A stretch of DNA of 5,761 bases from CAZPZZ01 sp964591245. Lineage in GTDB: Bacteria; Acidobacteriota; Vicinamibacteria; Vicinamibacterales; UBA8438. The DNA is taken from assembly GCA_964591245.1 (NCBI GenBank), contig CAZPZZ010000205.1:1-5761 (forward strand), in the 5' to 3' direction. A model generated the notes under the pieces. It did no database searches. It worked only from the letters and a program-made list of their open reading frames with translations, and was not told the origin of the DNA. The number at the start of each line of letters is the position of its first letter. Position 1 is the first letter of the stretch. Shown here in pieces: positions 1 to 5,761 of this stretch. The position numbers and the translations under genes were made by a program.

Positions 1-53
1 GCGGCGGACGGTGTCGTTACGCCCAAGTGGCGGCTAACGAATTTCGTGCGTTC

Positions 54-58
54 AGGGA
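54..58 (+). promoter_or_regulatory. Ribosome binding site deciding the start of the Sel1 gene
   Basis: AGGGA sits 7 bases before the ATG at 66. The alternative GTG at 27 has no purine-rich site close upstream and would add 13 residues in front of the signal peptide, so this site favours the ATG at 66. Confidence 0.6.
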
Positions 59-65
59 ATGCGAC

Positions 66-1934
66 ATGGCCAAGAACTACCCACGCTTCATATTCGTGCT
101 CTTCGTCATTGCCGTGTGCAGGACGCCGCTGTACGCGGGGCAGGAGCCGACGCTACAGGAGGTCTCCGACATTCGCGCCCTGGCGGAGCAGGGGAATGCC
201 GAGGCGCAGTTCGCGCTCGGAAGAATGTATGCGGAAGGACTGGGCGTCGCGCAGGACGAGGCGGACGCGTTGGCGTGGTACGGACGTGCGGCCGAGCAGG
301 GGCATACCGATGCACAGCGCGAAGTGGGCCCTGATTACCTGGGCGCCATCTATGGCATCGCGCCGCCAAACGCAGCCATTACAGTCGTGCAAGCGGCTCC
401 AACGCCACAGGACGTCGCTGGCGTGCGTGCTCGCGCGGAGCGGGGAGATGCAACGGCTCAGTACCGTCTTGGAAAAATGTACGAGGTGGGCCGAGGCGTG
501 TCTGGGAACCTTGCGGAGGCCGTCGACTGGTATCGGCGGGCCGCGGAGCAGGGTCATGTCCAGGCGCTGTACGAAACTGCAAGAAGGTTTGGTTCCGGTA
601 GAAACATCGAACAAGACTTTGGCGAAGAGAGGCGGTTGTATCGCCTGGCGGCGGATCAGGGGCATCCGAGGGCGCAGCGGCAGCTTGCGCTCGCGTACAG
701 TAGGGGCGATGGCGTCCCCAGGGACCCTGCGCAATCCGAGGCACTGTACCGTTCGGCGGCCGAGGGGTTCCGTCGGGCCGCGGAGGGAGGCGAGGGTCGG
801 GCGCAGTACGAGCTCGGAGAGCGGTATACCCGGGGCGAAGGCGTGCCGGACGATGCTGCCCTGGCGGTTGCGTGGTATCGACGTGCGGCGGTCTCGTTCC
901 GGCGAGCAGCTGAGGCAGGGGATGCGGAGGCGCAGTATGAGCTCGGTCGCCTGATCGACAACACCGTGCTCAAGATGTCTCTCGGATTTCCCAATCTGTG
1001 GTCGGGTCCGGTTCCGCCCGCGGATGATGGCAGGTGTGCGCAGTGTTCCCTTCTTGATCGCTGGGCGTTCGCATGGTTCATGAGGGCGGCAGAGCAGGGA
1101 TACGCCGAGGCGCAACAGGCCGTTGCGTGGGCGTATGCCTCAGGTGAAGGGGTGCAGCGCGACGCTGCCGAGGCAGTCGTGTGGTACCGCCGGGCCGCCG
1201 AGCAGGAACATGTGTTCAGCCAGGCGAGTCTTGCCCGGTTGTATGCCCGCGGGGACGGCATTCCGCAAGATGACGCCGAGGCAATCAGGTGGTATCAGCG
1301 TGCGGCCGACCAGCACGATGGCGCTGCCGCGGCGGCAATCGCCGAGTTGTGGGCTGAGGGCAGAGGCGGTCCACGCGATGATCTCGCAGAGCTTCGGCGC
1401 GAGGTCGCGGACGCGTTCGAGGAGATGTCTGATGTGTCCAGGGTTCAGGGGATCCGGATCGAGGAGGAGTGGCGCGGGTTTGGGGCACTGTCGCACACAC
1501 AGAGCGACTATGTACTCGAACGCGCGTCAGAGGGGTTCGAAGGGTCCGGGAACTTGTCCGCAGCGTCGTCGTCTAACGGCCAAGAGGAGGCACGGTTGGA
1601 CATTAGCATTCCTGTGGAGGCCGTCGAAGGGTTCCTACGGGGGCTAGCGGAGTCGGCGCTCGAGGAGGGCAATTATGTTCCACGGCGCATCATGACCGAC
1701 AGTTATCCGTCGATCCGGATCGAGTTAGACCTGGACACGGAAACGCTGGTGTTCTTTTCCACCTCGCAAGGCGCTGACGCGACGCCCTGGGGAGTGACCC
1801 TCGCGGGTGTCACCCGTGTGCCGGCGGCCTATGTCATCAATACGGCCGCTCCGATGGATGCACTCGTAACGCTGGACCCCTATCTCGACACTGACGCGCG
1901 ATCAGCTCTGGTTGACCGCGTGCTCGGGCGCTAG
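66..1934 (+). CDS. Exported Sel1-like repeat protein with unassigned C-terminal domain
   Basis: Sel1-like (TPR-related) repeats form alpha-solenoids that act as protein-binding scaffolds; no enzymatic role is evident. The ATG at 66 gives 622 residues. It is preferred over the GTG at 27 because AGGGA lies 7 bases upstream and the protein then opens with a signal peptide (residues 1-24, basic K3/R7, hydrophobic 8-17, likely cut after LYA or YAG). About eight or nine repeats fill residues 44-439, typified by AEAQYELG, a G-x-GV turn, and WYRRAAEQG. Repeat 3 is degenerate, repeats 4 and 5 carry an extra FRRAAE-x-G block, and repeat 6 is broken by an insert with a CAQC motif (C324, C327). Residues 467-622 are not repeats: mixed alpha/beta-looking sequence with YVLERASEGFEG, a Ser-rich stretch and PWGV, which I do not recognise. 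C18 lacks a good lipobox (V at -1), so a lipoprotein is unlikely. The gene stands alone and converges on the minus-strand gene. The repeat family is certain; the binding partner is unknown. Confidence 0.9.
   Translation: MAKNYPRFIFVLFVIAVCRTPLYAGQEPTLQEVSDIRALAEQGNAEAQFALGRMYAEGLGVAQDEADALAWYGRAAEQGHTDAQREVGPDYLGAIYGIAPPNAAITVVQAAPTPQDVAGVRARAERGDATAQYRLGKMYEVGRGVSGNLAEAVDWYRRAAEQGHVQALYETARRFGSGRNIEQDFGEERRLYRLAADQGHPRAQRQLALAYSRGDGVPRDPAQSEALYRSAAEGFRRAAEGGEGRAQYELGERYTRGEGVPDDAALAVAWYRRAAVSFRRAAEAGDAEAQYELGRLIDNTVLKMSLGFPNLWSGPVPPADDGRCAQCSLLDRWAFAWFMRAAEQGYAEAQQAVAWAYASGEGVQRDAAEAVVWYRRAAEQEHVFSQASLARLYARGDGIPQDDAEAIRWYQRAADQHDGAAAAAIAELWAEGRGGPRDDLAELRREVADAFEEMSDVSRVQGIRIEEEWRGFGALSHTQSDYVLERASEGFEGSGNLSAASSSNGQEEARLDISIPVEAVEGFLRGLAESALEEGNYVPRRIMTDSYPSIRIELDLDTETLVFFSTSQGADATPWGVTLAGVTRVPAAYVINTAAPMDALVTLDPYLDTDARSALVDRVLGR
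195..1382 (+). repeat. Sel1-like repeat array within the coding region
   Basis: About eight or nine units of roughly 36 codons. Each full unit carries an A-x-AQ-x-x-L-x-x-x-Y helix, a G-x-GV turn and a W/L-Y-x-RAA-x-x-G helix. At DNA level the WYRRAAEQG part recurs as diverged copies near 276, 529, 874, 1182 and 1291. The third base often differs, so these are old protein-level repeats rather than a recent tandem DNA expansion. Confidence 0.85.
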
Positions 1935-2008
1935 ACCAATACCTTGCGGGTATCGGGTGCGCGAAGAGAGGACGCACGCCGGTGGCGTACGTGCGATTGA
2001 AAGAGGAC

Positions 2009-2036
2009 GGGGCCACGGCGCGACACCGTTGGCCCC
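2009..2036 (-). terminator. GC-rich hairpin at the convergent gene junction, candidate terminator
   Basis: GGGGCCA at 2009-2015 pairs perfectly with TGGCCCC at 2030-2036. Three further inner pairs (CGG with CCG) form if one T is bulged. It begins 25 bases beyond the stop of the minus-strand gene, and read on that strand it is followed by GTCCTCTTTC, a modest T-rich tail. On the plus strand it lies 74 bases after the Sel1 stop and has no T-run, so any service to that gene is less certain. The pairing is seen directly; the terminator role is inferred. Confidence 0.5.
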
Positions 2037-2061
2037 ATCTGGTTCGCGTACGACGGCCCTC

Positions 2062-3600
2062 CTAGGGGGCTTGCACGGTGATCGCGTTGATGATCACGGG
2101 ATCGATCGGCACATCCTGGTGAGTGCCCTGGGGACGCGTCTCCACGGCTGCGATGGCGTCGACGACATCCATCCCCTCCGTGACCCGGCCAAAGACGGCG
2201 TATCCGAACTCCTCCGGTGTATCGCCGCGGTGATCGAGCCCGCGGCCCGCGTTGTCGCGGACGTTGATGAAGAACTGCGAGGTCGCGCTATTGATGGCGT
2301 TCGTACGCGCCATGGCGACGGTTCCACGGGTATTGCTGATCCCGTTGTCGGCTTCGTTCGGGATGGGCTCGCGGGCGAATTTACGCGTCAGGTCGGCCTG
2401 GAAGCCACCACCCTGCAGCATGAAACCGTCGATGACCCGATGGAAGATGGTGTCTGGATAGAAGTCGGAGTAGACATACTGCAGAAAGTTCCCAACGGAG
2501 ATCGGGGAGCGATCCTGGAAGAGCTCCATCGTGACATCACCGTGATTCGTCTGCATGACGACGGTCGGGTTGCCGGCCACGGTCCCCCCGGTCGCGAGCC
2601 GGATACGGTACACCCCGGTGCTCGCTGTCATATAGAGCGTCTGCCCGTCTTCCGCCCAGGCGACGTTGGCGACCACCTCTCCCGGCATGATGGTGCCCAG
2701 ATGCACGCCATCCCATCCCAGCACCCAGACGCCGCCCGGACCAGTCGCGAAGAGGTTGCCCGCGAGGTCGACCTTCATGCCGTCGGCGGCTCCGGCGTCG
2801 GTTTGGTCGTTGACATCGTAAAAGACCCGTCCGTTCGAGGCCCCGTTCTCGTCAAGGTCGTAGACCATCCAGATCTTCTCGTTCTCATCGGAGTTGGCCA
2901 CAAAGAGCTGCGTTTCGTCAGGGGAGAGGGCGATGCCGTTGGGACGTGACTGGTCACGGACGAGTAGCTCCAGTTCACCGTCCGGGCGCAGGCGGTAGAC
3001 GCCGTTGAAGTCGAGTTCGCGGAGTGGTGACTCCTCGAGCCCCTCCAGGCCGTACGAGGGGTCCGTGAAGTAGAGTGATCCGTCCGCACCAAAGGTGGCG
3101 TCGTTCGGGCTGTTGAGGCGATTGCCCTCGTAGTTGTCGACGAGCACCGTCCGGCTGCCGTCCGCCTCGATCCGCGAGATGCGGCGATTCCCGTGCTCGC
3201 AGATCACGAGCCGCCCTTCACTGTCTAGAACCAGCCCGTTCGAGGAAATGGATCTGAGCCCCTCGCGATCCCCCTCGAACACCGGGTCGATGAACGGGCT
3301 CGCCCCCTCGGCTTCCGTCCACTGGTGAATGGCGTTCGCCCGGACGTCCGAGAAGAGGAGTCGGGATTCTCCGCGGATCCAGACCGGACCCTCCGTAAAC
3401 TCGTAACCCTCGGCCAGTTTTTCGATTGTGGCCCCGGGCGGGACCAGGGAATCGAAGCGGGGATCCACTCGCAGGATCCGTCCCACCCCTGCCGCCTCGC
3501 CGACCTCGAGTTCTTCTGGTGGTTCCTCCGGCGCCCCGCCGCAGGCCATCGTCCAGGCCGCGAGTGCGGCCACCATCGTGAGACTGGTCCATTTCATCAT
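2062..3600 (-). CDS. Lipoprotein fusing SMP-30/gluconolactonase propeller to cyclophilin PPIase
   Basis: A 512-residue two-domain protein. Residues 1-19 are a signal peptide ending in TMA before C20, a plausible lipobox with an atypical -3 residue, followed by a Pro/Glu-rich linker. Residues about 45-337 form an SMP-30/gluconolactonase/LRE-like six-bladed propeller, a family that hydrolyses lactones with a divalent metal. The expected metal ligands are present: E70 in EGPVW, N221 in RPNGIALS and D273 in DGMKVD, with the substrate-side SPND (N166) and TDPSYGL. Residues about 344-510 are a complete cyclophilin domain: FHR (R388 catalytic), GFMLQGG (Q396), TSQFFINV (Q442, F444) and YAVFGRVTEGMDVVD. 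The loop that carries a Trp or Phe in other cyclophilins reads AGRGLDH, without an aromatic, so cyclosporin binding is probably weak. The likely site is the periplasm, membrane-anchored. The start is ATGATG; a GAGGA site lies 4 bases before the first ATG and 7 before the second, so translation may begin at 3597. Both domain calls are firm; the joint function is unknown. Confidence 0.92.
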   Translation of the reverse strand: MMKWTSLTMVAALAAWTMACGGAPEEPPEELEVGEAAGVGRILRVDPRFDSLVPPGATIEKLAEGYEFTEGPVWIRGESRLLFSDVRANAIHQWTEAEGASPFIDPVFEGDREGLRSISSNGLVLDSEGRLVICEHGNRRISRIEADGSRTVLVDNYEGNRLNSPNDATFGADGSLYFTDPSYGLEGLEESPLRELDFNGVYRLRPDGELELLVRDQSRPNGIALSPDETQLFVANSDENEKIWMVYDLDENGASNGRVFYDVNDQTDAGAADGMKVDLAGNLFATGPGGVWVLGWDGVHLGTIMPGEVVANVAWAEDGQTLYMTASTGVYRIRLATGGTVAGNPTVVMQTNHGDVTMELFQDRSPISVGNFLQYVYSDFYPDTIFHRVIDGFMLQGGGFQADLTRKFAREPIPNEADNGISNTRGTVAMARTNAINSATSQFFINVRDNAGRGLDHRGDTPEEFGYAVFGRVTEGMDVVDAIAAVETRPQGTHQDVPIDPVIINAITVQAP

Positions 3601-3791
3601 CTTGTCCTCGTTCGGGGTTCGCTGGGTTCCACGTGGACGCCCACGGTACTGTTGCTCGAGCAGCGTTTCCTCTGCGCGTGATCAGCGTGCGACCACGCGT
3701 GCTCCCGATGCAGATACGGTCGGGTCCGGCTGATTACGGAGGATACCGTTTTTCGCATGACGATGGCTTGGATCAGCACGATACTCGCGTG
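3601..3791. other. Gap between two co-directional minus-strand genes
   Basis: These 191 bases follow the CapA-like stop and precede the propeller-cyclophilin start. No convincing -35/-10 pair or T-tailed terminator on the minus strand was found by eye. A short open frame here has no recognisable protein character. A 5-bp hairpin (GCGTG and CACGC, 3685-3698) is visible but lacks a T-run. The length allows a separate promoter for the downstream gene, which I cannot place. Confidence 0.4.
3605..3609 (-). promoter_or_regulatory. Ribosome binding site of the propeller-cyclophilin gene
   Basis: Read on the minus strand, GAGGA precedes a tandem ATGATG start. The spacing is 4 bases to the ATG at 3600 and 7 to the ATG at 3597. 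The second spacing is closer to the usual optimum, so the protein may begin one residue later than annotated. Confidence 0.55.
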
Positions 3792-5225
3792 TCAGAATCT
3801 GATGACGCCTTCGGTGCCATTGATGTCAATCGTGGTGCCCAACTCACGGGACAGGCGCTGCATTCGTTCGAGAATCTTTCGGCTCAACTCGGGTGACGCA
3901 GTGCGTGGAATACCCAGTCTGGAGTTTGGCAAATCCACGCCCAGCTCGACAGGGTGGAGTCGCACTTCCGCCAGCGCACCGGCTTCGTAGCGGGTGACCG
4001 CCACCAGGCTTTCGAGGCTCTGCGACGTGCCGTCGAATGCCCGTGCGAATCGCTGACGGGTCGACTGTGGTGTCGGATCCGTCATCCCTGTTTGCACGTC
4101 GAGGGCCCATTGGCCTTCGCGGAAGAACTCGCCGAGTCCATAGAAAATCGGTTTCCCCTTGTAGATCTCGATGCCACGCAGCATCTGGACCCCGTGCCCG
4201 ACGAATACGTCGGCGCCATTGTCAATCGCCTGGTGCGCGAGGTCGACGTAGAACGCCGGCGGGTGCGTGCCGAAGTGCATGCGTTCGAGCACGGACTGCC
4301 CCTGGTGTGCGTGCATGGTCGCCACCACGAAGTCGGCGTAGGTCTTGGCCGCGCGAATGCTGCGGAGGATACGTGTCACATCGGCCTCGTTCATGGCATA
4401 GTCCACCGTGCCTGGCACCTCGCCCGGTCCGGCTGCCCGGTAGGTTGGGTCCTCGCGGCCAGAATTTGAGGCGAAGAATCGCAGCCGATCTGCAGGCTCG
4501 TCAACCGGCATCGGTCGGGGGTTGTCGTAGCGTCCCTGGTAGTCCAAGAGTTCGTCGCGGACCTGGCGGAGTGCGGCGAGCTGCCTCGGGCTGAGAAGGA
4601 TGGTTTCGGTGTAACGCAGCATGTTGAGGCCGGCGCGTCCGGCGAGATTGCCGTTGCGGTGGGTCGCGGCGAGCCGCTGATGGAGGACGAACGTCGGGGT
4701 GTGCATGCCCACCATGGCCACCCGGCCCGCCGGCAAATCAAGGAACGCGGGCGCGGCGGCCTCATCGAGATTCTTGCCAGAGCCGGCATGGGTGACGCCC
4801 GCCTCGTCGAGTAACGCGTTCGTCGCGAACATGCCGGCCGCTTCGGAATCGAATAGGTGGTTGTTCGCGCGGTTCACCATGTCGAATCCCATGGCCTTGA
4901 GGTCTGCGGCTACCTCGTGGCTACCCATGAAGCTATTCATCGGACCGTCGAACTGCCGCAAATGACTGAGTGATCCTTCCAGGTTCCCCACGGCGAGATC
5001 CGCCTCGCGGATATGACGCAGCGCCGAGCGGACCGCCGGGTCGGCGGACTGGGAGGCGGGGCGGCGGATAATCAGGTCGCCCACGCTCGCGACCGTGAAC
5101 GTGCCCGGCATGCTCATGGTCATGTCCCGGGGATCGACGGGCGGCGGTTGGGTCTGAGACTGGATCAGAACGCCGAGGGCGAGTAAACAGGCAGCCATCG
5201 CGAGGGTGAGACGGATATGACCCAC
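3792..5225 (-). CDS. Exported CapA-family (PGA_cap) metallophosphoesterase-fold protein
   Basis: This 477-residue protein belongs to the CapA/PgsA-like family, a calcineurin-type metallophosphoesterase fold best known from poly-gamma-glutamate capsule synthesis. Many members stand outside any capsule locus, as here, so the substrate is unknown. The N-terminus has a basic R5 and a hydrophobic stretch at 6-21, a signal peptide or membrane anchor; the C13 context is too early to be a good lipobox. Family motifs in order: VGD (48-50), NLEG (81-84), RANNHLFD (119-126), MHAHQG (304-309), GHG (343-345), then RGIEIYKGKPIFYGLGEFF (350-368). The usual second His after the GHG motif is Q347. A long segment (about 180-295, containing AGLNMLRY and a helical LLSPRQLAALRQVRDELL) separates the NNH and HAH motifs, giving a longer protein than compact CapA domains; I recall this from one CapA subgroup. 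The GTG start at 5225 is chosen for its strong ribosome binding site and the signal sequence that follows. No ligase or transporter genes of a capsule operon are visible. Confidence 0.88.
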   Translation of the reverse strand: MGHIRLTLAMAACLLALGVLIQSQTQPPPVDPRDMTMSMPGTFTVASVGDLIIRRPASQSADPAVRSALRHIREADLAVGNLEGSLSHLRQFDGPMNSFMGSHEVAADLKAMGFDMVNRANNHLFDSEAAGMFATNALLDEAGVTHAGSGKNLDEAAAPAFLDLPAGRVAMVGMHTPTFVLHQRLAATHRNGNLAGRAGLNMLRYTETILLSPRQLAALRQVRDELLDYQGRYDNPRPMPVDEPADRLRFFASNSGREDPTYRAAGPGEVPGTVDYAMNEADVTRILRSIRAAKTYADFVVATMHAHQGQSVLERMHFGTHPPAFYVDLAHQAIDNGADVFVGHGVQMLRGIEIYKGKPIFYGLGEFFREGQWALDVQTGMTDPTPQSTRQRFARAFDGTSQSLESLVAVTRYEAGALAEVRLHPVELGVDLPNSRLGIPRTASPELSRKILERMQRLSRELGTTIDINGTEGVIRF

Positions 5226-5228
5226 GGG

Positions 5229-5236
5229 TCCTCCTT
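5229..5236 (-). promoter_or_regulatory. Strong ribosome binding site fixing a GTG start
   Basis: Read on the minus strand, AAGGAGGA, near-perfectly complementary to the 16S rRNA tail, lies 3 bases before the GTG at 5225 (AGGAGG core 4 bases away). The next in-frame ATG would remove the basic residues of the signal peptide, so the GTG is the better start. Confidence 0.75.
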
Positions 5237-5590
5237 GGATTGAGAGGGTTCGGCCGGAGGATGTTTCTCTGGTGGGAGTGCACAGCTCTCCTGGACCGGT
5301 TCACGTCTACGCTCGACCTCGCGTCCCAGACCCGCATCTAGCGATTGTTCCGCCGGTGCGCGCAGGCGACCCGTCCAATCGGGCATGTCGTATGGAGAAT
5401 GCCCGCCTTGGGGACTGAGGTCAAGGCCGGTGTGGCGACCGAGACGCCGGCGATGCTGAAGGTCGGCAGTGGTCTCCTATTCGGGTCGCGGGAACCTTCG
5501 GGAGGGGAAGCTGACCTGGTTCGGGAAAGCGTCCGGTTGCAATATCATCCGGCGAGGGACTCGCGTTCGGGACCTCTGGCGTGAGGCCCT

Positions 5591-5603
5591 GTTTCCGGGA
5601 AAC
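5591..5603. repeat. Perfect 6+1+6 palindrome, possible operator
   Basis: GTTTCC-G-GGAAAC is an exact inverted repeat with one central base. It lies 61 bases before the ATG at 5665, inside the divergent intergenic region, a suitable place for a dimeric regulator. The symmetry is seen directly; any binding function is inferred. Confidence 0.4.
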
Positions 5604-5610
5604 GTGCAAT

Positions 5611-5632
5611 CGTGCCAGACTCTTGGGGCACG
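5611..5632. repeat. Inverted repeat, 6-bp stem with 10-base loop
   Basis: CGTGCC at 5611-5616 pairs with GGCACG at 5627-5632. It ends 21 bases before the ribosome binding site of the rightmost gene. It may form a hairpin in the 5' leader or be a protein-binding site. There is no T-run after it, so it does not look like an intrinsic terminator. Confidence 0.35.
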
Positions 5633-5653
5633 GCACACGACGAGGATCGAGAC

Positions 5654-5658
5654 GGAGG
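5654..5658 (+). promoter_or_regulatory. Ribosome binding site of the rightmost partial gene
   Basis: GGAGG sits 6 bases before the ATG at 5665, a near-ideal spacing. Another ATG at 5661 is only 2 bases away and opens a frame that stops at 5756, so the ATG at 5665 is chosen. Confidence 0.65.
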
Positions 5659-5664
5659 ATATGC

Positions 5665-5761
5665 ATGGAGAAGCGGGCACTCGTAGGGACAGTGGTTGGA
5701 GCGGTACTACTGGTGGGTATCGCCGCCTGGGTGTTCACCGCTCCGTATCTGGGTAACGAGG
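5665..5761 (+). CDS. Partial CDS, N-terminal membrane helix or signal peptide, cut by window end
   Basis: The first 32 codons are visible and the frame stays open to the last base. The protein begins MEKRALVGTVVGAVLLVG: a short basic start (K3, R4) and a hydrophobic run from about residue 5 to 24, followed by TAPYLGNE. This is typical of an uncleaved N-terminal anchor or of a signal peptide; no clear cleavage site or lipobox is seen. The GGAGG site 6 bases upstream supports the start. It is transcribed away from the CapA-like gene. Too little is present to assign a family. Its product would be membrane-bound or exported, like the other proteins in the window. Confidence 0.7.
   Translation, partial: MEKRALVGTVVGAVLLVGIAAWVFTAPYLGNE

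Larger units (their letters stand above)
5226..5664. other. Divergent intergenic region, 439 bases, no convincing gene
   Basis: This region separates the minus-strand CapA-like start from a plus-strand gene start, so it should hold promoters for both. An open frame of 79 codons at 5345-5584 starts with TTG, lacks a ribosome site and has no recognisable protein features, so it is treated as non-coding. A locally AT-rich patch, TTGCAATATCAT at 5537-5548, includes a -10-like TATCAT but only a poor -35 (TTCGGG, 17 bases upstream). Inverted repeats lie at 5591-5603 and 5611-5632. No tRNA or conserved riboswitch pattern was recognised. Confidence 0.5.

Noticed and set aside
16..45. Integron attC-like bases (GTTACGC and GGCTAACGAATTTCG) at the left edge
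   Set aside because: Neither box matches the consensus exactly, no paired imperfect hairpin can be completed within the window, and no matching site follows the gene.
27..65. GTG start at 27 extending the Sel1 protein by 13 residues
   Set aside because: The extension places charged residues before a good signal peptide and lacks a ribosome binding site; the ATG at 66 has both.
153..1115. A 320-codon minus-strand open frame across the Sel1 repeats
   Set aside because: It mirrors the repeats of the sense gene, is rich in Arg, Pro and Ser, and has no plausible start context.
1912..2949. A long plus-strand open frame of 345 codons opposite the cyclophilin and part of the propeller domain
   Set aside because: It is antisense to a gene with unmistakable domain motifs, has no recognisable protein features and is the expected by-product of GC-rich codon use.
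3736..3753. Plus-strand hairpin ACGG/CCGT followed by TTTT
   Set aside because: The stem is only 4 bp and no plus-strand gene lies upstream for it to terminate.
3954..4594. Two overlapping plus-strand open frames opposite the CapA-like gene
   Set aside because: Both are antisense to conserved CapA motifs and have shadow-frame composition.
5520..5548. Promoter formed by TTCGGG and TATCAT with 17-base spacing
   Set aside because: The -35 is too poor to claim a sigma-70 promoter; the AT-rich patch is only mentioned in the intergenic entry.
5345..5584. A 79-codon plus-strand open frame in the divergent intergenic region
   Set aside because: TTG start, no ribosome site, no signal, motif or plausible composition.

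Overview
This is a GC-rich bacterial window with long antisense shadow ORFs and strong Shine-Dalgarno sites. All four genes start with an export signal or a hydrophobic N-terminal helix, and one carries a lipobox-like cysteine, so it looks like envelope-associated DNA from a Gram-negative, probably environmental organism. The SMP-30-type and CapA-type proteins would suit an Acidobacteriota- or Gemmatimonadota-like genome. That placement is only an impression: there is no rRNA, tRNA or marker gene here to fix the taxon.

Layout. (1) 66-1934, plus strand: an exported protein of about eight or nine Sel1-like repeats with an unrecognised C-terminal domain. (2) 1935-2061: a short convergent junction with a GC-rich hairpin that may terminate transcription, best placed for the minus-strand gene. 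(3) 2062-3600, minus strand: a predicted lipoprotein joining an SMP-30/gluconolactonase beta-propeller to a cyclophilin-type peptidyl-prolyl isomerase in one frame. (4) 3601-3791: a gap with no convincing gene. (5) 3792-5225, minus strand: an exported CapA-family (PGA_cap) metallophosphoesterase-fold protein with a GTG start and a near-perfect ribosome binding site. (6) 5226-5664: a divergent intergenic region with inverted repeats. (7) 5665 to the window edge, plus strand: the first 32 codons of a gene with an N-terminal membrane helix or signal peptide.

The CapA-like gene and the propeller-cyclophilin gene share a strand but lie 191 bases apart, so co-transcription is possible but not shown. 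Nothing ties the genes into one pathway beyond a shared predicted location outside the cytoplasm. I see no mobile element, CRISPR array, toxin-antitoxin pair or defence system. The most unusual item is the propeller-cyclophilin fusion, followed by the unassigned C-terminal domain of the Sel1 protein and the changed metal-site motif in the CapA-like protein.
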